A stretch of 64,000 nucleotides of DNA from Cliona cf. orientalis (taxonomy: Eukaryota; Porifera; Demospongiae; Clionaida; Clionaidae): contig OZ005694.1 in assembly GCA_963930775.1 (NCBI GenBank), positions 3,100,001 to 3,164,000 on the forward strand, in the 5' to 3' direction. The notes under the pieces are model-generated. The model was not told the origin of the DNA. It did no database searches and worked only from the letters and a program-made list of their open reading frames with translations. The position numbers and the translations under genes are program-made. Each line of letters opens with the position of its first letter. The first letter of the stretch is position 1. This document shows positions 52,770-64,000 of this stretch, piece after piece.

Positions 52770-55700
52770 ATGGAGACGTTCACTGTGAACCTTGAAGGCG
52801 GTAGCCCTTGGGGATTCAGCATCCAAGGCGGAGTGGACCACAGGTCCCCGCTCAGAGTAGGCAAGGTTAGTTAGTAGTCAATAGACACTCAATAGATCAG
52901 GTGTCAGTTGCCTGAGGTGAGAAACCACGCTCAAGTGTGTAAAGTTTGTAAAAGAAGAGAGAGTGCAACCTTGTTGCTATAAATATCCAAACATGTAGTG
53001 CCTTGTTTTGATTGTCAGATGTGGTGTGAAAACTACTAGCTGAGACACAAAGATGTGTAGATTTTTTCAAAGATAATGTTATCCAGAATCTTTTCCTCCT
53101 AGGGCATGATGAGATTTTCTCATGGTGGATGTATTCGTGTTTAGCCATCCCACACTTACACTCAACTCAGTGGCTCCATGCTACAAGCTAGCATGGATGT
53201 CCAGTGGCCTGAGTTGCAGCTGCATGGTGCTGTGCTACCCAGCTAGTCTCTGGTGGCATGCATGTACCCAACAAACTGCATGTACACATGCAGTAGTTGC
53301 ATGTTGGTTGCCCAATTTGCTTGTTGACAGTAATTTCCCATGGCTTCCCAGACCCACCACACTCACTGTGAGAAGAAGCTATTTGCTCCTTCTCATCACT
53401 GTGTGTACAAAATAGTTAGTTACCTTTGAGATCCTAGTTGTTAAAAATTGTAATATTTTCTGACAAAAATTGCTTTATTTGGCTCATTAGCAAGGAATTT
53501 AAGGAGAAAATATTTAACATTCCAGCGTTGGGGTACAGAGTATGTATTGCTAATCATGATTAAGCCTACATGTACAGTTGACAGCTACAGTGCATGTATA
53601 GCATGCAATAAAATTAAATACATGTATATTAGTGTTCATGTGTAATGTCATGTATTCCATCACGATGAATGAGAATTTTTGGAAGTGAGTGCTTACAGGA
53701 TTATTGAGAAGCATTGTTGCAGGTTTGGCCACACAAAGTGCATTGAGTCAATGAAAACTACTATTGTGAAGCAAATGTTGCTGGCCATTGCGATTGGGAG
53801 ATGCAATTAGAAGAGGCCATTTTCCTTTTCATGCATTGTCGTGTGTGCTCTTAATGCAGCTTAGTTGTCACTGTGAATATGCCCTATTGATAACATGCCA
53901 TGTACAATGAAGCAGTGATGCTTTGCACTTCTGTAATATATCCTATGTAGCATAATAATAATCATTCTAGTCATTGCTAATGCATATACAATTTACCTTT
54001 TGTATTGATATTTATAAATGAGAAATTTTCGTGATTTACAATGTTTACAATAATGTATAGGCACCAATACAGTAATTAGGAGTTCAAGTAATTGAAGGAA
54101 ACGTCATTAAGATTAGTATGAAGTACATGTATGTGCACTAACCAATAGCCTGCAGATAGATACTATGGCATAGCAGCAACTCCCGTTAGTACTAATACGT
54201 GCAATATTGGCCATAGTGGTGTATTGTTGTGAGAGTGCAGGACAGCTTCAGTCAATAATTGAATACTGATCTAGACATCATAGAATGCTTTTGTTCACCA
54301 GTCCAGAGTGAGCCTGACATGCTCAGGCGTGAGCTGGCCACTACTTAAGAGCCTGAGAGAACCAGCTACACGCTCAACCTGGTAGCTACATAGCCTAGAA
54401 ACAGTGCTGTATGGCTGGTGAACTTATATGTATCACGTACAGTACATAACATGCTTGTGATGTACACGTGTACTCAGCTCCCACTTTGCATGTGCATGAT
54501 TGAATTTGGCAACAAATTTTATATCTAGGTGAAACACAGCTATAGATGTCCTGGTTACCAGTATAGTCGTAATGTTTGTTTTGTTGTACAGGTGACTCCT
54601 GGAGGTAGAGCATCCAAAGCTGGACTGGTTGCTGGGGACTACATCCTCCTCGTCAATGGAGAAGATGCCAAGAAACTAAAGCACCTTCAAGCTCAGCAGA
54701 TCATCAAGAAATCCACTCAAACTGTCACTCTAGTCTGGTGAGCAGTACAGGTTAACTTAGCATAGGCTAGGAACCATGGGGGCTCCGGGGGGCTGGTCTC
54801 CTTCTCCCCTTTGTTTTATAATTATCCCTAATTCGACACACTAGAGCCTTGCCTACCGATTCCCCCCCCCCCTTTATCAAACCATGTTTCTACGCTGTCA
54901 TCTTCCACCCCCTCTGGTTTTCAAGGCTATAAATACCTAAAATGTATAATTATGTGTACATGCATGTACGTCTACATGTAGGTGTGCCTGGGTGGGTATT
55001 GGGATGGTTACCCTTGGTTTAGGATTGGTTATAAAAGGCGCATCGATCTTCTACACAAAGTTTCGTATACAATTAAGGTCATCAAAAGTTAAATATTTAA
55101 ATGGCTAGCTCAAGTACAGTATAAAAGTTTTTAATGTACATGCATGTACATGTACAATGTACATATGCATACATTGTATATTATTATGTATCTACAATTT
55201 ATCCTGGTTTGGATATAACCATAATAATATGGCTTGTTTATATGTACACCGTGAGCACACCCCCTACGAGATTCTGCGTAGGCTTGGAAAACTACACAAA
55301 TTTTCACTTATTTTGGCTGCCAACTCTCTGTACCTGCAGCATATTATACTAACATCTAGCAGATTGCATGGTTGTGCCTCGATCCCATGTATAGTGCTGG
55401 CTTGTTTCGTGGTGCAGTGTTCTTCATTACTGACATTCCTTCTGTGGATAACTCAATTAGAGTTAAGTAGGGTGGCTGCATGCTTTCACTCTCCACCATG
55501 TAGCATGTAATGGACCTTTTGTCGAGGTTAAATTCCCAGCATCCCAGCCGACAAATTGACCATGCTTTTTCACTCCCCTTGCGTAAAGATCCTCTCCATG
55601 ACCTAGCTAGAGGGAGTGAGAAGGTGAGCTGAAGACTACAAATTACAGGCTAAAAACTTGACAGGGTTAAGGTACTACATATACATGCAATATATGTACA

Positions 55701-58700
55701 TGTAGAAATTGTGTGTGCGTATAATATGTTATAGTGCCTCATACACGATGGAGTACATGTACATGTTCATCGCATTTCAATTGTAGTTTCCACAGTTTCA
55801 GTTGTGTTGTTGCGTGTCAAACATGCAAGTATGCAAGGAATCGTTATTATTATGCCTGCATGACGTTCAACTGTATTGAGATGTATAATTCATGCGCTAT
55901 ACAATAACATTAAATTTATACAATGTCGTGTTATACATGTGTATTGCCTCTGCTTGCAATGTCGTATGCTACATACGGTGTATCAGCCTGTATATCATGA
56001 CAATATCCATAATAGGTGATTTCTACCCATGCCTGCACTAGGATGCCATAAAGGTTACTTGTGTGTGGGGGAAAGATATACCTGCATTAAGTTGCATGAT
56101 TGTTGCTGTTCGATATCCTTGACTGGAGGATGTGTGTTTGTTGTCCTTATAGGGCTGCTGTTGGTGTGTTGGTCATGGCATGCAGGGCTCAGTGTCTGTG
56201 TATACATGTACAGGTCTCCAAGGTCACAGCAGATTCCATAGATAACCCACACCCAGCCAGCCCAGGACTTTCCTCTGTGCCTATAGTGCATGCAGGTGGC
56301 TTCACTTTTTGTATGCAAATAGAGTTAGTGGTCAGACGTCGAACCTTATGCGGTTCAGATTACAGGGTGCATTAAATTGTCAGCCCCATCTCCTAAGCAA
56401 TCACATGTAGTGCCAGATCGTATATGCCACTTGTGTACGTAGAGCAACATACGTACCATGGGCCTTATCATAAACATATGTAATACACTTAAGCTACAAA
56501 TCAGTTGCATAATATATTATTATAGACAAGCATGCATTGTGTTGGCCTCATACCCTCCTTCCGATCCGTGGCCTGTTACGAGGCTAGTATTGTATATCTA
56601 GTACCTTTAGAGAAGCCTTTGCTACAGTGCATCTATTAGCTGGCAATTACAGTCTTCTCTCTATGCCTAATATTTTGGCAGATAGCCACAGTAGTTTCGG
56701 TTTGTTGTATAGTTCTGTATAGTAGAGTGGTGACAGACTCTCTAATGCTGACATCGGAATTTTTACCATCCATGGTTTGGGCTGGTAATCAGCAGTCGTT
56801 TAGATACACTTGAACTGGCAGGAGCACTGTCCAATCATGCCAAGACTACAATTACTGCATTTTCCATGTGGAGTAACAGTTCACTAAACTATTTAACTAA
56901 TGCGTGTTGGAACTCAGGCTATGATAACAGTGCCATTATCTGTCTCATACCTTTCCCACTGTCTGTTCCCCACACTTGAACCAGTCGCATTAAATTATGC
57001 ACACTTGTCTTAAGAGGATTTATTCCATTTTGAGTTTCATTGTGTTAATTACTGTTAGTTAATTACATGTACATTATGCATATTATGAAGTCTTAGGAAT
57101 GTGATTGGTAAACGATTGTCAATTTAGTGCATCGATGCTATGCACGTGGCTATAGCCTCATGTCAGAGAAAGAATGTATTTAGAAAATAAGATTTTCATT
57201 GGAGAAACATACCAGCTATTATCCTGCAGGCCATTATTTTATCGATAAAGACTAAGAGATGCACATACCCCACGCTGCATCTGCAGCTGCATCATGCACT
57301 GCAGTGCATTTATATCTGCAAAGAGCTGAGAGCTGCAGCAGTATGTGTCTGTTGATGACCTTTACCTACATGCATGTAGGGAGCAGGGTTGATATGCATG
57401 CATATGCAGTGTTTGCAATATTTTTGGGCCTTACTGAGCAATTTGAAGTTACTGAATAGTGTAGCGAGTTGTCAAGAATTAGTTGTACTAGCTAGTCATT
57501 GAGGTGCAGGCGACAGTTTTGTTTAGCGAACATTTCTGACTAAGGTAAATGAACCTGTTATGAAACAATTCCAGTTATGAAACAGTGAGTTATAAACTGA
57601 CTTTTAGGTGAAACTAGATCTAATTAGCTCTTTGTTTCATAACTGGTACATGTTTCATAACTGGTTCACTTCCCTTATACTTTACATATCATACAAACAA
57701 TGTCATGTACATGTGTACATATGATGTGCTTTGTTACTATGCACCATACACCTGCAGCACTAAGGTCCGTCCAGGTGTGACATCACCAGCAGTTTCATCG
57801 ACATCATCATTCTCCTTCCCCGGTGGTGAGAGGGGCGTGGTGACCACACCCCAGAGAGTGCCTGTCACCAAGGCACAGCCAATATCAAGACCAAAGCCAC
57901 CACAGGTAAGCATGAACGAGCGATAATACTTGTAGACAGTCAAGCATATGCATCAGTTATAATTGGGGTGCATGCTGTTTTTCTCGTGCACCTACTGTAG
58001 AGCCGGAAATTTTGATGGAGAATTAAAATTTGGTAGTTTGGTGGATTGACCAGCCAACCGCCAAATTAAAATCCGCCATTATTAAATCATTCTTTTGCAC
58101 ACACAAAGGCGATCACATATCGCGAAGTAAATTGGTGGATGTGATCTTTGGGGCTTTGTGTCACTTACTCAAATATCCTCTTACCTAGGCTTGTTTTTGG
58201 CAGTGCAGAATAATCTCAGAGGTTCTCATGCCGATAACTGGAGTACAAACATTCCTGAAAAAATGATGCTCTCGTTTGCAGCTGCCAGTTTCAACTCCAT
58301 GATATTGCTCGATCAATAGAAGCTGCAGCAAACCACTTCCCAATGATTAATAAATATTAGGTGCATGCACAAGCGCCAAGTTTGGGTGTGTCTATCAGCT
58401 ATCCGCCAATATTTTGTTTTCACTAATTGAGGCCAATCCGCCAAATTTAATTCCCACCAAATTTTCCAGCTATAAGTAGTTATGTTTATGACCCCATCTC
58501 ATTTGCATACCCTATGATCACCCAGACCCAGTTTGTAGCCAGCATTTTGCCTACATAGTGGTTATAGTTGCTAGGCAATGACCAATAAGGAGATTTGGTA
58601 ATCATTTGTGATGTTTTGAAATTTGACGAATGACCGATGTTAGTTCTCATGGCCAAGCAATTTATGGCTATTAGTTTCCATGGGCAGTCTCAATATATGT

Positions 58701-61700
58701 ATGGAAAGTGAACGGTATTTTTTACACCATGCACATTTCTACTACCGTATACGTTAAGTGTACTGCATGTAGTTTTGTCTTAGTAGTATTTTTATATTGG
58801 AGTAGGTTTGTCAATGCAGTCCTTTCAGTTTTACGTTAATATAAGTGTATGCTATTTGAGTAAGTATTTTATTCATCCATGGTTATATGTCTTCATTTGT
58901 GCTCCTGCCTTGTAGATGCATGTCTGCCTACATGTAGATATTAATTTTGTTTTATCCTGTGTAGGCTCCTCCCCATGCTCGCAGTGCTAGCACTGGTACC
59001 TCCAGTGAGTGTACTCCGGCTGGTAGCTCCTCCCCTCAAAGCAACGTTGACGTCTACGATGTCAAGTTTCAGGGAATGGATGCTGTGTGCATTGACAACT
59101 CACACCCACAGGAAAATGGTATATACTCCTGTGCACAATTATTATGTACTAAGCGTGACACGAGTGTTGTATGCTTGAATAAAGGTGATTTCAAAGTCTT
59201 ATACTAAGAATAGAAGTTATATCTCTTTCTCTCTTGAAGCCTAGCTTGTTATTGAAGTTTCATATATAAGCATGCCTGTACATGTACATCTATTTAGCGG
59301 ACTGATAGCATGCAAGTACATGTACATACGCGCAAATGTGGCACTGTCCATAGAGTGTAAACTAGCCTTATTGGAAGAGATCGGGGACACAAGGCTGTCA
59401 GTAAATAGTGTGTATGTGTGATGATCCACCTACCCAATAAAGAATTCTGCAACCATAACATGTCAAACTGATCTGTATTCCTGCAGGTGACGGTGGCACA
59501 GACAAGTGTCCACCAGGCATGGATTTAACCTGCATCGACCGCTCCCACCCCATGCACAATGGTAACCAGCATACTGTATAGCACGTACATGTATTTTTGT
59601 GGGGTGCTAATTTTTGTTATTTTCATGACTGCTCTAATAGTCATGAAATTTAACATCCCGTGAAAATTTGCCACAAGTAGGCAAAGATCGTCCGGTAAAA
59701 GTTGTCGCAAGTGTGCATGGATATCTCTAACACCCTTTGGATACCATGACTTCGTAACTTAACGAACAAAAATGTCTAATTTAAATCCTATAATAACTAG
59801 ACTCCCGATTAAATAGCAAAGCTTAAACGGGTTCTTGTGTACTGTTAGCTCCCGATTATGAGATGACTACTCTACCTCCTTCACAGGTGTCTGCACCAAT
59901 CAAAACCTGAGCGATGGTTCTGCTAACGCCAACACAGTCCCCCACAGCTCTGGCCATGGTAAGGTAGATAGGAGGGGGCAGGGCGACGCTCCACCTGCAA
60001 TACAGTTTAACAGGCTCACCAAGGATGCACTGGCTACTGCTATTAATCAGGCAGCAGCTGCAAGAGTGCGGAGGGAGAGCAGCGGAGAGAGGGAGGGTGA
60101 GATCTACGTACATGTACCATGTGTGTGTGAGTGAGGAGGGAGAGAGAGTCAATCACTGATGTGATGTGGAGAGGGTGTGTGTGCACGTGTGTAATGGGTG
60201 TATACATGTACATGTACATTAACTGGTATGCATGGCTGATGTAAAATTAATGTAGTGTGGAGTGATACTAAGCTATAGAGAAGCTTACCGATTGCTCCAT
60301 TGGTCCAGTGCATAACAGAATTTTTTTAGAATAATAATAATTATCAATATCTTGTTGATGTATGGATGTTCTGGATCAGTCTATAATTTGTAGTAATTTG
60401 CAGATCCGAGTGCTTGTGGTGGTAGCAATGGTGTTTCCTCAAGTCATGTGCCTGTTAGGGAGGAGGCTGTTGTTCAAACTGAGCAAGCTGACCAGCCACT
60501 GATGTACCAGGTTGATTTGCCGGGGAACACGGACCAGGTCACAGGTACATCAAATTTAGCATTCTTGATGAAGTGTTATATGCGCTATGCTATAGCAAGG
60601 TTATCGTCCATGCCCATGAACCAACAATCATAGTATTATGCACATTATAAAAATTTTGCCTCCAAGCCCAGACTGATGCATGTATGTTTATTGTACGCAT
60701 ACTTACATGTACTCTTGTTACTATAGAGCGATAATAATAGTAACAATTATATAGTAATTATATGCCCAATATATTGCATACATGGATGTGACTTTAATAT
60801 TATATCTACCGCAGAGGCTGTTGTTCAAGAGGAGCGAAGTGATCCTCCATTGCTGTACCAGCTGGACAACATGGGCACGATGGACAAGGATAGCTCTACC
60901 AGTCAACCTGAACAGTCTCAGCAGAGCCCCAGTGATGTGTTTGTAGACGGTGGATCTGCAGCCATTGAAGAGAGAGTTGATCAGGTGGAGCAAGTGGAGA
61001 CACAACCAGTAATGTACACATTCAACACTCAGTCTCAAACTGCCACTGCTCCTGAGCATACCTCATCCCACAAGCCCCCTCCTGGCCCACCTAAACAACT
61101 ACCAGCTCGTCGTAAGGAGGAGGAACCTGTTGCCATAGTGAAGAAAGACCCTGGATGGTATAAACAGATGTTCCAGCAGTTTCAGAATACCGTGGAAGAA
61201 CACTTTCCTGGAGGTACGTGTGCTGCTGCAAACTAAGGCACTGTTTGGACATATTGAGTCAAGCATGCAAATAGCATGTGTGTGATGATCCCAGCTTAGT
61301 AGTACATAATAATAATGTATAACGGGTAACTGTTAAAATTAATAAATTTGAGTATGATCTGGCAATCTGAATCCTACCGCCATAGGTGCGTGTGCAATTG
61401 GCAATTAGGCGAATTTAAAATCTCACCAAAGTTTCCTACTATACGGTATATTGCGCTCATAAAATACTTATTACAAACTTTCCCAGCGACTTCAGGCTCT
61501 ACTGCCAAGAACTCTACTGATGATGACCCAACCTATGTCTATGACTATCGAGGGTTAAAGGTCAGGAAGGACTCCCTTGGCCGGGAACAGCCTGAGGAGC
61601 AGGAGCAAGAGCAGAGAGCAAAAAAGAACCAAAGTAAGGTTCTGTACTACCAATAATCCTATTCAACTTGTCGTACATGTACATGTACATGCATGTACAG

Positions 61701-64000
61701 TATACATGGCGCTAATACATGTACAGGATGTACAGTATGTACATAGCTTGCAAGCTAGCAGGATTTGCATACCATATTGTCAAGTGCTTCAGCACAATTT
61801 TAGCCTGTATGGGTGCTTTTCTAGGACATACATGTAGATGTCTAATACCGTAGATCGGGATATTTTGCCGGTAAAATATTTTTCGCATAGTCTAAATTTC
61901 ATCACCAGACTTGAGCAACCAAATAGGTATAGGTCGATGTACATACGTTGCACAAAACATTAATTTTCGTTGAAAAGGTTGTCAACGAAAATTTAACGGT
62001 GAAAAATTCACGATCTACAGTAGTATGGAAGCTGTGCACGCTACATTACCTTGAAATGTGGTGTACGTGTACGTAATCTCTTACCCAGGAGTGAGTACTT
62101 CCACAACACTGTGGTATGTGCAATCATGTTATTATTATGCAACAAAAGATGTGATTGTTGCACATGCGCCACGTTATAATCAGTGCGTTTTTCTAGCCCC
62201 AGATGAGGAACCAGTGTATGTGTATGACTACCGTGGCCTGAGAGTGCGTGCTGATTCCATAGGCAAGGTCCAGGAGTCATCCACAGCAACACTGACCACA
62301 CCCCAGAGCCAGGCCACTAAACCAAGACCAAAGTCAGCATCCGCAGCCATGGCCAACTCCACTGCCAGTAAGTGAATCAAAGTAGCTGATACGTATGTTA
62401 CAGAAGGTAAATGTTTTTGATACATGAGTAGATACGATGTACATGTACATCTTGCAGTTTAATTTTTACGTGTAGTTCTAGTGCTTCATTAGTTTAATAC
62501 TATTCAGTAGTACAGTAACCTACAGTATTCTGTACATGTACATGTACATGTAGGTACATACAGCTAGGGAACTATTTTGTGCCCATGTGCTAACTTTTTT
62601 AATTAAGTTAAATACCTATCATTGTATCTTTCTTGATGGTATAATAAATACATGTGTATATAGTCTGTTTGTATTTATGTACATGTGTTGCTTATACGTG
62701 TAATAATATAGGATCGGAAGTGACCAAGGATGACATTTTGTCGCAGAGCAGGCAGCCAACCTCTTACAAGACACAGCAGTACAACACTGGAGACTCACGA
62801 CAGTGTACGTTAAGGTGCTTATAGTCGATCCAACAGGCCGGGCCAGGCTCTCTCATCCCCATTCATGGAAATACAAGGATAAGAGCTAGAGTGTAGCCAG
62901 GAAGGCTAGCTAGGTTGAATGCCATGCTCATGACTTTTTATATAATGTACATGTTTGTGGGTATTAAACTTGTGGATTGGCCATTTATGCATGATAAGTT
63001 GATGTGGAGAGCAAATTGGTGTTGTAAGAATGGCAGCCAAAACATTTACCCTATGCACGCCTCTATGAAACATGTATCATGTTTAACCTCTCTCCTCACC
63101 AAGAGTATATACATGTATTATTATACTCTTGCTCTCACCCACCCTCTCTCCCACTCTCTCTCTCTCTCTTCCTCTTTCTCCCTTTTTAGACTGGAAAGAA
63201 AAAGATAAAAACCATCAAGAATGGGATGAAAAGCTGAGGCAGTCTCAGGAACAACCACTTCAAGAACATCCACCTCAAGAACAGCCACCTCAGGAACAGC
63301 CGCCTCAGGAGCCACCTCAGGAACAGCCGCCTCAGGAACAGCCGCCTCAGGAACAGCCACCTCAGGAACAGCCGCCTACGGAACAGCCCCCTCAGGAACA
63401 GCCACCTCAGGAACAGCCGCCTCAGGAACAGCCACCTCAGGAACAGCCACCTCAAGAACAGCCACCTCAGGAATATCCACCTCAGGAACAGCCACCTCAG
63501 AAACATGTATGCATGCAAATATACTATGTGATTATGCTACATTACCAAAATTCACATGCAGCATGAGCACAGCTACAGTGGCAGTGAGGACTACTCCACT
63601 AACCTGACACACATGCACCCACTGCTGAGACAAGCCGCCGAAGAAGGGTATAATTGTTGATAAGCAAATTGATATCCTCCCATAGAAAAACATGCCATGT
63701 AATATGTTTCAAAGATTGCATACAGAATTACATGTAATATGAAATCTTCTTAAATACTATTCTTATAATATACTCGCATCACACTGAGCATTGAAATTTT
63801 AGATCAACAAATCCAATTTCACCATGTTGGAGGAAATATGTGTCTCCTCCATGCAATGTTGAATATAATTATTATCATCACCATATATTAGTAATTAAGC
63901 TTATAGTATTTGCTTATACACATGCATGATTGTACATGCAGTGGTGGTAGCTCCAATGCACAACAACCAGCTCCCAGTGACGACCAGCCTGAACTGTTTG
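52770..64000 (+). CDS. Enigma-type PDZ scaffold with sorbin-like motif (3' end beyond window)
   Basis: Fourteen exons join in phase: 52770-52865, 54592-54737, 57758-57905, 58965-59118, 59487-59561, 59887-60096, 60404-60544, 60815-61213, 61487-61633, 62197-62367, 62712-62804, 63190-63506, 63562-63647 and 63942-64000. They give about 747 residues so far. Residues 1-80 are a PDZ domain (PWGFSIQGGVD, VTPGGRASKAGL, GDYILLVNGEDAK, LKHLQAQQIIK), closest to the PDLIM/Enigma type. The rest is low-complexity with internal repeats: GMD..CID.SHP..NG twice; EAVVQ..PLxYQxD twice plus a third PVMY; YVYDYRGLKVRKDSLG and its near copy. DPGWYKQMFQQFQ resembles the sorbin-homology motif WYKTMFKQI of CAP/vinexin/ArgBP2. 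PPQEQ repeats follow. It is likely an actin- or junction-associated adaptor. LIM or SH3 domains might follow outside the window. Confidence 0.88.
57993..58478. repeat. MITE in intron 3 of the PDZ gene
   Basis: The ends TACTGTAGAGCCGGAAATTTTG and AAATTTTCCAGCTATAAGTA are inverted. Further inside, CCGCCAAATTAAAATCCGCC and GGCCAATCCGCCAAATT words pair. Tc1/mariner-like TA tips. The longer introns 52866-54591 and 54738-57757 otherwise show no supported feature beyond short TACATGTA-rich stretches. Confidence 0.6.
61846..62022. repeat. MITE of the TACCGTAGATCGGGA family in the PDZ gene
   Basis: The ends TACCGTAGATCGGGA and TCACGATCTACAGTA are inverted, and the interior pair AATTTTCGTTGA / TCAACGAAAATT also pairs. 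Same family as 994-1160. Located in the intron between exons 9 and 10. Confidence 0.65.
63249..63503 (+). repeat. 15-bp coding minisatellite (PPQEQ repeat)
   Basis: About 17 units of a 15-bp word (CCACCTCAGGAACAG with CCG variants) encode PPQEQ in frame within exon 12 of the PDZ gene. Variants include PPTEQ, PPQEY and a unit shortened to PPQE. Likely length-polymorphic; proline/glutamine-rich and unstructured. Confidence 0.92.

Noticed and set aside
63186-63518. Minus-strand frames of Leu/Phe/Arg and Ala/Val/Pro repeats
   Set aside because: Shadows of the PPQEQ minisatellite.

Overview
The window looks like animal nuclear DNA, most likely from a sponge (demosponge-like). Genes have GT-AG introns and use the standard code. 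Protein families include a ubiquitin-conjugating enzyme, PDZ, PLAT, calcium-binding EGF and Kelch domains. One secreted protein belongs to a cysteine-containing family that I associate with sponges and cnidarians. Intergenic and intronic DNA is AT-rich and packed with short inverted-repeat DNA transposons. The species assignment is inference; no ribosomal or mitochondrial marker is present.

Layout. (1) 1-14.7 kb: two minus-strand paralogues encode single-pass receptors built as signal peptide, two PLAT-like domains, EGF repeats, transmembrane segment and short tail. The first runs off the left edge. In the second, a 5'-truncated LINE sits inside the exon of its second PLAT domain. A related tandem repeat lies upstream of each gene, and a decayed copy of the secreted-protein gene lies at 7.8-8.6 kb. 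(2) 16.1-49.5 kb: a recent segmental triplication (A 16086-22211, B 23490-36734, C 37121-49487). Each unit carries a three-exon secreted-protein gene, an antisense relic of an EGF exon, and a kinase/coiled-coil/Kelch gene. That gene is whole in C, frameshifted in the Kelch part in B, and cut short in A. (3) 46.4-51.8 kb: a complete eight-exon UBE2K orthologue on the minus strand. Its last three exons are also present as an orphan block in unit B. (4) 52.8-64 kb: a plus-strand, many-exon gene for an Enigma-type PDZ scaffold with a sorbin-like motif and a PPQEQ minisatellite, open at the right edge and head-to-head with UBE2K.

The most unusual points are the receptor architecture and the three states of decay of the kinase-Kelch fusion. 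Also notable are the mosaic ancestry of the triplicated units, a 98-bp palindrome resolved in one copy, several transposon insertions with visible empty sites in a sister copy, and a tRNA-like gene between perfect 71-bp direct repeats. No CRISPR array, bacterial operon or recognisable virus-like element was seen.
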